Source: Candidatus Segatella papionis
Lineage (GTDB): Bacteria; Bacteroidota; Bacteroidia; Bacteroidales; Bacteroidaceae
Direction: 5' to 3'
DNA: 30,412 nucleotides
Assembly: GCA_002297965.1 (NCBI GenBank)
Contig: DBLF01000081.1
Location: 1-30,412, forward strand
Of the stretch, positions 23,063 to 29,427 are shown one piece after another. Below the pieces are notes generated by a model. The model was not told the DNA's origin, did not search any database, and was given only the letters and a program-made list of their open reading frames with translations. Position numbers and translations under genes: made by a program. Positions within the stretch are counted from its first letter, which is position 1; the number at the start of each line of letters is the position of its first letter.

Positions 23063-24477
23063 AATATGCACTCAAGAAAAAGAATACTGAGTATGAGATT
23101 TTTCTCAATAATTGCATTGCTGTCATGTATTCTGAAAGTAATCGATTTGATGAGGCTTTGATATATGCTCGCAAAGCGGAGAAATCTGCCTTGATGGCCA
23201 ACGATACGATAGAAAGACTGTCTGCTGTGGCGAATATTGGAGGCATCTACCTGAGAAACAAGCAGTACCAAAAGTCCTTGGATGTGATGCTTCCTTTGTG
23301 GAAGGCAGCCCAAAAAGTTGATTATAATGTGTTGACCCTGAAATATCTTTCCGTCATTATGAAGGATTATGTAGGCTTGGATGACAACAAAAGTGTGGCA
23401 AAGTATATGGCTTATGCGGATAGGGCGATGCAGGGAATGAGTCTGACCAGCAATGGAGTGCTCGGCATTGTCGAGGTGAAAGCAGACTTGTTGGCGAGTC
23501 AAGGAAAATATTTGGAGCAGAAGCAACTTCTTGACAGTTTGCTATCTACGAATGCTAAGAATCGGGTGATGCCGCAGGAAAGGCTCTTGTATAAGAAAGC
23601 GCTGTGTTTGGAACATCTGAATCGAAAAGATGAGGCTTGGCTTATGATGGGTGAAGCTTATCGGATGCAGGACTCCGTGAAACAGAGCGACATCGAAAAG
23701 AATATGAGTGAGTTTACAGTGAAGTATCAAACCTTAGAGAAGGAGAAGGGTTTGGAGCAAGCGAGACGAGAAAAGTTGGAGATGGGAAATCGTCTGCTGT
23801 GGCTTGGCATTTTTGCTGCTTTGCTCTTGGTTGCCGTCTGTGTTTTGCTATATCGCCGCAAAGTGGCTAGGCAACGTGCAGAACTGCAAGAGCGACGTAG
23901 CTACATACAAGGTTTGGAAACCGAAAGAGAGCGAATGGCAAAGGAACTGCATGATGGTGTATGTAATGACATTCTTGCCGTCACCTTGCTTCTTGCTACG
24001 GATAGGGAGAAGGCTGATAGGCAGTTGAGAACTATCTGGAAAGATGTTCGTCATCTATCGCATGCCCTTATGCCGCCTCGTTTTGAAAAGATAGCTTTGG
24101 ATGAGGCTGTTAAGTGTTACGTGCAGACGATAGTTGATGATGCGGAATGCCAGGTGAAGCTAGAGCTAGATGGAAGCTTCGACTGGAGCAAACTTTCTCC
24201 GCAGCAGGCTTATGAAACTTATCGCATCATACAGGAGGCGGTGAGCAATGCAATGAAGCATGGCAATCCTACTTCTTTGGTAATTTCGCTTCAGGTGGTA
24301 GGTCAAGAAGTGTCTCTTCTCGTATCGAACGAGGGAGAAGGAAGTTCGGTAGATGCTCAACCTTATTCAGGAATAGGGGTGGAAACCATGCAACGTAGAG
24401 CGGCTAGCATAGGAGCTAAACTTTCGATAAACTATGAGCATGGGAAGTATGCCGTAGCTTTGACTTACAGAAAATGA
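22996..24477 (+). CDS. Sensor histidine kinase (TPR - TM - HisKA_3 - HATPase), N-terminus lost by frameshift
   Basis: The 493-residue frame starts mid-TPR (MGIAYRRLGKLDSALVEYQK) and holds further TPR units to about 225, a coiled-coil linker (about 227-266), one transmembrane helix (267-286), a HisKA_3 dimerisation domain with ERMAKELHDGV (phospho-acceptor His319) and a HATPase_c domain with N box IIQEAVSNAMKHG (Asn418) and GIGVETMQRRAASIGA. This is the NarL/DesK kinase class that pairs with LuxR-type regulators such as the one 78 nt downstream. A TAA at 22981 closes this frame upstream, so the signal peptide lies only in the other frame; expressed alone, its sensor part would not be exported normally. 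Confidence 0.88.
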   Translation: MGIAYRRLGKLDSALVEYQKGIEYALKKKNTEYEIFLNNCIAVMYSESNRFDEALIYARKAEKSALMANDTIERLSAVANIGGIYLRNKQYQKSLDVMLPLWKAAQKVDYNVLTLKYLSVIMKDYVGLDDNKSVAKYMAYADRAMQGMSLTSNGVLGIVEVKADLLASQGKYLEQKQLLDSLLSTNAKNRVMPQERLLYKKALCLEHLNRKDEAWLMMGEAYRMQDSVKQSDIEKNMSEFTVKYQTLEKEKGLEQARREKLEMGNRLLWLGIFAALLLVAVCVLLYRRKVARQRAELQERRSYIQGLETERERMAKELHDGVCNDILAVTLLLATDREKADRQLRTIWKDVRHLSHALMPPRFEKIALDEAVKCYVQTIVDDAECQVKLELDGSFDWSKLSPQQAYETYRIIQEAVSNAMKHGNPTSLVISLQVVGQEVSLLVSNEGEGSSVDAQPYSGIGVETMQRRAASIGAKLSINYEHGKYAVALTYRK

Positions 24478-24499
24478 AATTGCCTATATAATATATAAT

Positions 24500-24567
24500 A
24501 AGGTGAAAGGAAATATATAAAAAGGTAAGAAGGGAAATATATTAAAAGATAAGAAATGAATATATTG
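24500..24567 (+). repeat. Three imperfect 22-23 bp tandem repeats running into the regulator start
   Basis: Units begin at 24500 (AAGGTGAAAGGAAATATATA), 24522 (AAGGTAAGAAGGGAAATATA) and 24546 (AAGATAAGAAATGAATATAT). The third copy contains the ATG of the response regulator at 24556. Each copy is purine-rich and Shine-Dalgarno-like. Confidence 0.55.
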
Positions 24568-25188
24568 CTAGTAGATGACCACTCGATAGTATTGGAAGGC
24601 ATCAAGTCTTTGTTGCAAGTTTCTCTAAAAGTGGCTTCCTTGCATGGCTTTCAAGTTTTCTCGGCAAGAACAGTTGATGAAGCTATGGAAGTGTTCCTAA
24701 AAAGAAAAGTGGATGTCGTGGTAAGCGATTTGGAATTGAAGCAAGATAGCGGAATGGATTTTCTGAGAAGCATCAAGAAAGTTCATCCCGATAGTAGAAT
24801 TGTGATATACACGATGCATGAGGAACCATGGACCGTACAAGAAATCCTAGATTTTGATGCGGATGCCGTGGTGATGAAAAGTGATGATACGCAAGAGTTG
24901 GTCTTAGCTGTTGGGGCAGTTATGGAGGGGGATAGCTACTATAGTACATCGTTTTGTAGAATCCTACGCACGCTTCGTTCCCAACCCACTCGACTTTCCG
25001 ACCGCGAGAGTCAGGTACTCGATATGGCGGCTCGTGGCTTTTCTATTTCGGATACAGCTGAAGCCCTCCATGTTGCTGCTAGTACGGTGGAATTTCATCG
25101 TAGAAGAATTATGCAGAAACTTCAAGCCACCAATGTGTCGGATATGATTAAGAAGGCTATCGACTTGGGATGGAATGTACGGATATGA
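24556..25188 (+). CDS. LuxR/NarL-type response regulator
   Basis: A 210-residue regulator. The receiver domain (about 1-125) begins MNILLVDDHSIVLEGI with the acidic pair D7/D8, the phospho-acceptor D58 in VVSDLELKQDSG, the T/S switch in VIYTMHEE and the Lys in VVMKSDD. The C-terminal GerE HTH (about 145-205) has LSDRESQVLDMAARG, ISDTAEALHVAASTVEFHRR and IMQKLQATNVSDMI. It follows the kinase by 78 nt on the same strand and is very probably its partner. Regulated genes are unknown; the stand-alone HTH gene and envelope genes just downstream are the obvious candidates. Confidence 0.93.
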   Translation: MNILLVDDHSIVLEGIKSLLQVSLKVASLHGFQVFSARTVDEAMEVFLKRKVDVVVSDLELKQDSGMDFLRSIKKVHPDSRIVIYTMHEEPWTVQEILDFDADAVVMKSDDTQELVLAVGAVMEGDSYYSTSFCRILRTLRSQPTRLSDRESQVLDMAARGFSISDTAEALHVAASTVEFHRRRIMQKLQATNVSDMIKKAIDLGWNVRI

Positions 25189-25243
25189 AATATATTGAAG
25201 CGTAATCTAATACTATGGAAAACCTTAGATATGCCCCTACTTA

Positions 25244-25261
25244 AAACAATAGTTTTGCGTT
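25244..25261 (+). promoter_or_regulatory. Operator-like motif upstream of the stand-alone HTH gene, copy 2
   Basis: AAACAATAGTTTTGCGTT matches copy 1 (22567-22584) at 16 of 18 positions. It lies about 28 nt upstream of the -33 box at 25289, a normal activator position. Confidence 0.4.
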
Positions 25262-25288
25262 TGGATGGTGCTGTTTCTGCTGTGAAAA

Positions 25289-25320
25289 TTTGCAGTCTTA
25301 ACTTTATCTTATTATATTTG
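25289..25320 (+). promoter_or_regulatory. Promoter of the stand-alone LuxR HTH gene
   Basis: TTTG (25289-25292), 20 nt, TATATTTG (25313-25320): a full -33/-7 pair. Predicted start about 25324, leader about 48 nt. Confidence 0.82.
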
Positions 25321-25371
25321 CAAGAAACTATCAGAAGTATAGTGTTGTGAAATGATAAAGTAAAGATAAAT

Positions 25372-25581
25372 ATGGCTAATGACATAAACAATAATATAAC
25401 GAAACGTGAACTAGAGATTTTGGATTTGTTGTCAAGGGGACTTAGCAGCAAAGAAATAGCCGAAAAACTCTTTATCACTTCCTATACCGTAGAATATCAT
25501 CGCCGGCAGATGCTGAGGAAAACTGGTTCGAGAAACATTGCCGAACTCATAGGTAATGCCTATCGACAGGGAATTCTATAG
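25372..25581 (+). CDS. Stand-alone LuxR-type helix-turn-helix protein
   Basis: A 69-residue protein that is almost only a GerE/LuxR DNA-binding domain: ITKRELEILDLLSRGLSSKE, IAEKLFITSYTVEYHRRQML and RKTGSRNIAELIGNAY. There is no receiver or ligand-binding domain. It resembles the HTH of the response regulator just upstream (TVEFHRR against TVEYHRR), so it may have arisen from such a regulator and could compete for or share its sites. It has its own promoter and is followed after 46 nt by the exported two-domain protein gene with no visible terminator, so those genes may be co-transcribed. Confidence 0.88.
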   Translation: MANDINNNITKRELEILDLLSRGLSSKEIAEKLFITSYTVEYHRRQMLRKTGSRNIAELIGNAYRQGIL

Positions 25582-25627
25582 TGTATAAATATTATGTGTG
25601 TATTATTAACTTTTAAAATAGACTTAT

Positions 25628-26596
25628 ATGAAGAGGTTATTTTTTGCTTTTTGTGTGTTCTTGCTCTCTGGTCATGAAATTTATGCTGTTCCAAGCATGG
25701 AGGCACAGGGGCAAGTTACGCAGAAGTCTAGTACAGGTTTCCCTGGTATTAAGATAGATTTGGTGAGTTGCCAACGTTATGGCAGTAATGTTCGTATCGA
25801 TTTCAAAATGCGAAATGTATCGAATGGGCAGTCTTCGTTTGTCGTTTATGGCACTAGTCAGAACATTCCTGAGCATAAATCGGCATTCATAGACGATCAA
25901 GGTAATACTCACAAGGGGCAAGTCTCAATTATGAATCAAAATTGGACTTCGGTAGCTCAGCAAGTTTCTGTCCCCGGAGGCATTGCCGTCAATGGTTCGG
26001 TAATGGTGGAAGATGTTCCAAAATCGGCAAAGAGCATAGCCTTGTTCGATTTGCGTGGCTCGAATATTGGATTGGAAGATGATTTTTATCAAGTTACAGG
26101 TCGTGACATACCTATCACTCCCTATCCTCAGGATGGTAGCAATGGCTTGGAACTCTGTGAAGTCCCTAGTCTAAAGCTGGATTATAAGTTAAGTGAATGG
26201 AAAAATAAGATGCTTCATGTCCGCTTTACACTGACCAATGTTAGCAATAGCGCCTTCGACTGTAAACTCTATAATGCTAGCATTGCGGCTTTTGATGAGA
26301 ATGGTAATAGATATACAGATGCTTCGATGTCATTGAATGGCGGTAATCTGAATAGTGTGGAGCAGTTCGAGCCTGGCGTGCCTGTGGTCTGCGATGCTTA
26401 TTTGGAGCGAGTGCCTTCTTCGGTCAATTTCTTGCAAGTCTTTGCGCTGACATTTCCTTATGAGGATTGGAACATGTCGCTCAACCTTCTCAATTTGTCG
26501 TTCCCACCAGAGAAAGCTGTGGTGAAGAAGCCTGCGACAACAGGGAGAAGAACCGTTCCGACACGAAGAACAACATCCACTTCTCGCAAACGATAA
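25628..26596 (+). CDS. Exported protein with two similar beta domains, unknown family
   Basis: A 322-residue protein with a signal peptide (MKRLFFAFCVFLLSGHEIYA). The mature part has two related halves, about 39-146 and 172-282. Each shows a strand ending in NVSN (DFKMRNVSNGQSSF; RFTLTNVSNSAFDC), a D-x-x-GN turn (IDDQGNTHKG; FDENGNRYTD), a PGG/PGVPV segment and VEDVPKS or LERVPSS followed by a hydrophobic strand. This resembles DUF4352-like immunoglobulin-type accessory domains, but I do not assign a family. The C-terminal 25 residues are Thr/Arg/Lys-rich and likely disordered. Context suggests a target of the adjacent regulators. Confidence 0.8.
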   Translation: MKRLFFAFCVFLLSGHEIYAVPSMEAQGQVTQKSSTGFPGIKIDLVSCQRYGSNVRIDFKMRNVSNGQSSFVVYGTSQNIPEHKSAFIDDQGNTHKGQVSIMNQNWTSVAQQVSVPGGIAVNGSVMVEDVPKSAKSIALFDLRGSNIGLEDDFYQVTGRDIPITPYPQDGSNGLELCEVPSLKLDYKLSEWKNKMLHVRFTLTNVSNSAFDCKLYNASIAAFDENGNRYTDASMSLNGGNLNSVEQFEPGVPVVCDAYLERVPSSVNFLQVFALTFPYEDWNMSLNLLNLSFPPEKAVVKKPATTGRRTVPTRRTTSTSRKR

Positions 26597-26659
26597 ATGC
26601 TTAGCGTACTTTTATCCTATCATACTTTATAATATCAATAAACAAAAAAGTAAACTTAT

Positions 26660-27268
26660 ATGAAGAAGACTTTAATTTTGTGTTTGGCATTCGGTGCCAT
26701 CCTTTTTTCAGCCTGTAGTAATAAAACTTCGAAGGGAGATGTTGCAAATGATTCAACTGCTGTAGCAGATACCGTTGCAAATTCTGATTCTTTGCAAGCT
26801 ACGGAGAATCAAGAGACAGTCAATGGCGATGCTTCAAAAACTGCTGCTCAGGAAACTCCTGATTATGTGCTGACAGCCCAAGGTGTTGGAGCGATAACTA
26901 TTGGTGCGAATATCAATAAATTGCCAAAGTCGATCGAGGGATTGTATGACAAAGTAGCTGTGAAGTCGGAGTATAATGAAGTGGAGGATGAGAAGACCAC
27001 CACGGCAACCTTTACCAAGAAAGGAAAAGAGGTGATGACGGCGATGGCTGATGATAACGGCAAGATAACCTATATAGGGGTGTCGTCGAAAGATGTTGCC
27101 GTAAAGGTTGGTGATGCATATTTCAAAGTCGGCTCTTCCGTGAAGGAGTTGTTGAAGGCTAAAGGCGTGAAAAAAGACGAAAGCTATACGGCTGTATATA
27201 ATGGCATCCAGTTTAATCAGGATGCTAGTGGTAAAATCTATGATATGTCTATAGGTTCGGCTTGGTAA
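26660..27268 (+). CDS. Lipoprotein of unknown function
   Basis: A 202-residue protein with a lipoprotein signal (MKKTLILCLAFGAILFSAC, lipobox FSAC). A linker of about 45 residues rich in Asp, Ser, Thr, Asn and Ala follows, then a compact domain from about residue 70: YVLTAQGVGAITIGANINKL, a GLYDK turn, TTATFTKKGKEVMTAM, a DDNGKITYIGVSS turn-strand, then VGDAYFKVGSSVKELLKAKG. I do not recognise the family. It lies 63 nt downstream of the exported two-domain protein on the same strand and ends before a shared terminator, so it is probably the last gene of this group. Confidence 0.8.
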   Translation: MKKTLILCLAFGAILFSACSNKTSKGDVANDSTAVADTVANSDSLQATENQETVNGDASKTAAQETPDYVLTAQGVGAITIGANINKLPKSIEGLYDKVAVKSEYNEVEDEKTTTATFTKKGKEVMTAMADDNGKITYIGVSSKDVAVKVGDAYFKVGSSVKELLKAKGVKKDESYTAVYNGIQFNQDASGKIYDMSIGSAW

Positions 27269-27307
27269 ACGTATTAATGGGGAAATAAGGATTAATCTAG
27301 AATAAAT

Positions 27308-27355
27308 AAAAAAGCCAAGGAGCAAAAGGATATGCCAAAGCTCCTTGGTTTTTGT
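27308..27355. terminator. Bidirectional terminator between convergent genes
   Basis: CCAAGGAGC (27315-27323) pairs with GCTCCTTGG (27340-27348); A and T runs flank it on either side. It ends the lipoprotein transcript and, read from the right, the thiD transcript, whose stop codon abuts it. Confidence 0.9.
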
Positions 27356-28176
27356 TATTTGATAAACAGTGACTTGGGCTCATAGAAATGATTAACAGGA
27401 CCATGACCTTCTCCAATGTTCACTCCCTTTCCTGCAAGAATGGCTCCTGAAAGATAAGTTTTAGCCATGGCGATGGCGGTGTTCATGTCGAATTCCCTTG
27501 CCAGATAGGAGGTGATGGCTGAGGAGAGTGTGCAACCTGTGCCATGGGTGTTGCGAGTGTCGATGCTTATCCCCCGATAGCTAGTCTTCTGCTTGCCATC
27601 CTCGAAGAGGTAGTCTATTTTTTCTGTCCCTGTAAAATGACCACCCTTGATGAGTACGTATTTGCATCCCAACTGGCTGATGGCTGCGGCTGCCGCCTTG
27701 ATGTCGTCAGCGTTTTGAATCTTTATGCCCGCAAGGATTTCTGCCTCAGGAATATTAGGCGTGAGAAGGGTTGCCAATGGGAGTAACTCCTTGACAAAGG
27801 TGTCCAAAGCGTCCTCCTGCATCAGACGGCTTCCACTGGTGGATACCATCACGGGGTCGATGATGAGATACTGATATTTACCTTTGTATTTGGCGAGGGT
27901 CTCGGCGATGGCGTGGATGGTATCCGTATCATTTACCATGCCAATCTTGATGGCATCGGGATGAATGTCGTCCATTACCGCCTCTATTTGCCCCTTTACT
28001 ATCTCCGGCTCCACTTTTTGTATGCCATAAACGCCCTTTGTGTTTTGCACGGTAATGGCTGTTATGGCCGAAGCCGCATACACTCCTAGAGCCGATATCG
28101 TCTTGATATCTGCCTGAATACCAGCCCCTCCACAACTATCGGAGCCTGCGATGGTCAATGCTGTGTAGTATCTCAT
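27355..28176 (-). CDS. thiD: Hydroxymethylpyrimidine/phosphomethylpyrimidine kinase
   Basis: A 273-residue ribokinase-fold enzyme that phosphorylates HMP and HMP-phosphate in thiamine synthesis. Motifs: TIAGSDSCGGAGIQADIKT near the N-terminus (substrate loop), ITAITVQNTKGVYG, IDPVMVSTSGSRLM, LTPNIPEAEIL, VLIKGGH and the ATP/anion-hole motif DTRNTHGTGCTLSSAI near 208-223. Length is normal. It stands alone here without other thi genes next to it and without a visible TPP riboswitch or clear -7 box in the 268-nt upstream gap, which is instead filled with repeats. The ThiE-like gene lies 5 kb to the left. Confidence 0.95.
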   Translation of the reverse strand: MRYYTALTIAGSDSCGGAGIQADIKTISALGVYAASAITAITVQNTKGVYGIQKVEPEIVKGQIEAVMDDIHPDAIKIGMVNDTDTIHAIAETLAKYKGKYQYLIIDPVMVSTSGSRLMQEDALDTFVKELLPLATLLTPNIPEAEILAGIKIQNADDIKAAAAAISQLGCKYVLIKGGHFTGTEKIDYLFEDGKQKTSYRGISIDTRNTHGTGCTLSSAITSYLAREFDMNTAIAMAKTYLSGAILAGKGVNIGEGHGPVNHFYEPKSLFIK

Positions 28177-28242
28177 ATCTTCAATTTGCTTTAATTTTTA
28201 CCACTGTTTTTTTATGTATATACGAAAAAGTTTTTTCGAATT

Positions 28243-28336
28243 TGATGTCACTGATGTCACGGCATAGCGTAACGTGTTGACAATGAGCTTGATAAGGCGT
28301 GACAGGAAACTTGAGCTTGCTGTCATTTGGTGTCAC
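28243..28336. repeat. Cluster of TGTCA(C) motifs upstream of thiD
   Basis: TGATGTCAC occurs twice in direct tandem (28243-28251, 28252-28260). GTGACA (28299-28304) is inverted; CTGTCA (28320-28325) and TGTCAC (28331-28336) follow. TGACAG (28300-28305) and CTGTCA (28320-28325) form an inverted pair. Meaning unknown. Confidence 0.45.
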
Positions 28337-28359
28337 TTAGACATCGTCTTGACGATATA

Positions 28360-28440
28360 TAAGTATGCTAGTTACGAGGCGTAAGTATGCTAGTTACTAC
28401 CTCTAAGTATGTTAGTTACGAGCGTAACTAACATACTTAC
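28360..28440. repeat. 22-bp-period repeat array ending in a long palindrome
   Basis: TAAGTATGCTAGTTAC lies at 28360-28375 and 28382-28397, and TAAGTATGTTAGTTAC at 28404-28419, each start 22 bp apart. An inverted copy GTAACTAACATACTTA lies at 28424-28439. The third copy and the inverted copy make a perfect 17-bp stem with a 2-nt centre (28404-28439). It ends 5 nt from the GH5 stop codon. No T run follows, so it is not a standard terminator. No other copy was seen in the window. Confidence 0.85.
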
Positions 28441-28444
28441 GAAA

Positions 28445-29398
28445 CTATTTATTATACTTAGTCAAGGCATCCTTTACCATTTTCCCCCAAGGCTTGATGA
28501 GATCTGTTGTCCAGTTGCCAGTAGCCTTGGCACGAGGCAGAATCATGGAGCAAGTCTCGTCCTTGTCGCTTATCGACCAGTTTACCCAACTCACTTTGTT
28601 CTTTTCCATCACGTCGAGCCATTTCTGGTACTCATCTGGAGCCAGTGGCCCGTTGCCTGAGGCTTCCATGCCAGCACATTCTGATACAAAGACAGGCAAA
28701 CCACTCTTCACTGCAGCTTCTAGTTTGTCGCGTAGATAGTCTTTGTGGGTGGCAGCATAGAAGTGGAGCGTGTACATCACGTTGCTTACGCCTTCGATAG
28801 GGCTTTTCGCCACGAGGTCGATGTCCTGGTCCCAATGGGGGCAACCCATCAAGATGATGTTGTCGGGGTCGTATTTTCTGATTTCTGTGATGATGATCTT
28901 TGCATAAGCCTTCAGGTCTTCCCACTTGTCTTCTACAGGCTCATTGTAAAGCTCATAGAGCACATTCGGGTATTTGCCATATTTTTGTGCCATCTTTCCG
29001 AAGAAAGCCTTGGCCTCCTCGGTGTGCATCTTGTGTGCGTGCCAGTCGATGATGACATATCTTCCGTTCTTGATGGCGGCATCCACCACTTGGGTGATGC
29101 ACTTGAGGGCGAAGTCGGGGTTCTCCAAATAGTTGTCTTCTATCTGAATGCCCATGGCGGCACGGATGATGTTGGCGTGCCAGTCGTTGGCGATCCATTT
29201 CACGGCTTGCTTGTTGTAGAAGCGAGGCCAGATGTTGTGCCATCCCAGGCTTACGCCTCTCAGTACGACAGGGTTTCCACTTTGGTCGCAGAGTTGCGCG
29301 CCCTTCACTTGCAGCTGTCCCCACTGTTTTACTGGGGTGACTGCATACAGTTGTGCCATGCAGAAGATGGCAGCAATAATGGTCATTAGTTTTTTCAT
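28445..29398 (-). CDS. GH5 endoglucanase (cellulase), probably subfamily 2
   Basis: A 317-residue exported enzyme with signal peptide MKKLMTIIAAIFCMAQLYA, followed directly by the GH5 barrel. Landmarks: GAQLCDQSGNPVVLRGVSLG, RAAMGIQ, YVIIDWHAH (113-121), the acid/base Glu153 in YELYNEPVED, YTLHFYA with His212, the nucleophile Glu240 in PVFVSECAGM, and WVNWSISDKDE. The pattern VLRGVSLGWHNIWPRFYN is that of GH5_2 endo-beta-1,4-glucanases. It is a single catalytic domain with no carbohydrate-binding module. It starts 29 nt downstream of the radical SAM gene, so the two are likely co-transcribed; no SusC/D pair is near. A repeat palindrome follows its stop. Confidence 0.93.
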   Translation of the reverse strand: MKKLMTIIAAIFCMAQLYAVTPVKQWGQLQVKGAQLCDQSGNPVVLRGVSLGWHNIWPRFYNKQAVKWIANDWHANIIRAAMGIQIEDNYLENPDFALKCITQVVDAAIKNGRYVIIDWHAHKMHTEEAKAFFGKMAQKYGKYPNVLYELYNEPVEDKWEDLKAYAKIIITEIRKYDPDNIILMGCPHWDQDIDLVAKSPIEGVSNVMYTLHFYAATHKDYLRDKLEAAVKSGLPVFVSECAGMEASGNGPLAPDEYQKWLDVMEKNKVSWVNWSISDKDETCSMILPRAKATGNWTTDLIKPWGKMVKDALTKYNK

Positions 29399-29427
29399 TA
29401 TGTTTTATTTATTAATGTGTATAATGT

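Noticed and set aside
28177..28260. TPP riboswitch before thiD
   Set aside because: I see no conserved CTGAGA-type thi-box elements or pairing in the gap upstream of thiD, nor before the ThiE-like gene, whose leader is only about 12 nt.
28360..28440. CRISPR array
   Set aside because: Repeats are 16 bp with only 6-bp gaps, one copy is inverted, and no cas gene is present.
28404..28440. Intrinsic terminator of the GH5 gene
   Set aside because: The stem is long but followed on the minus strand by a mixed sequence without a T run.
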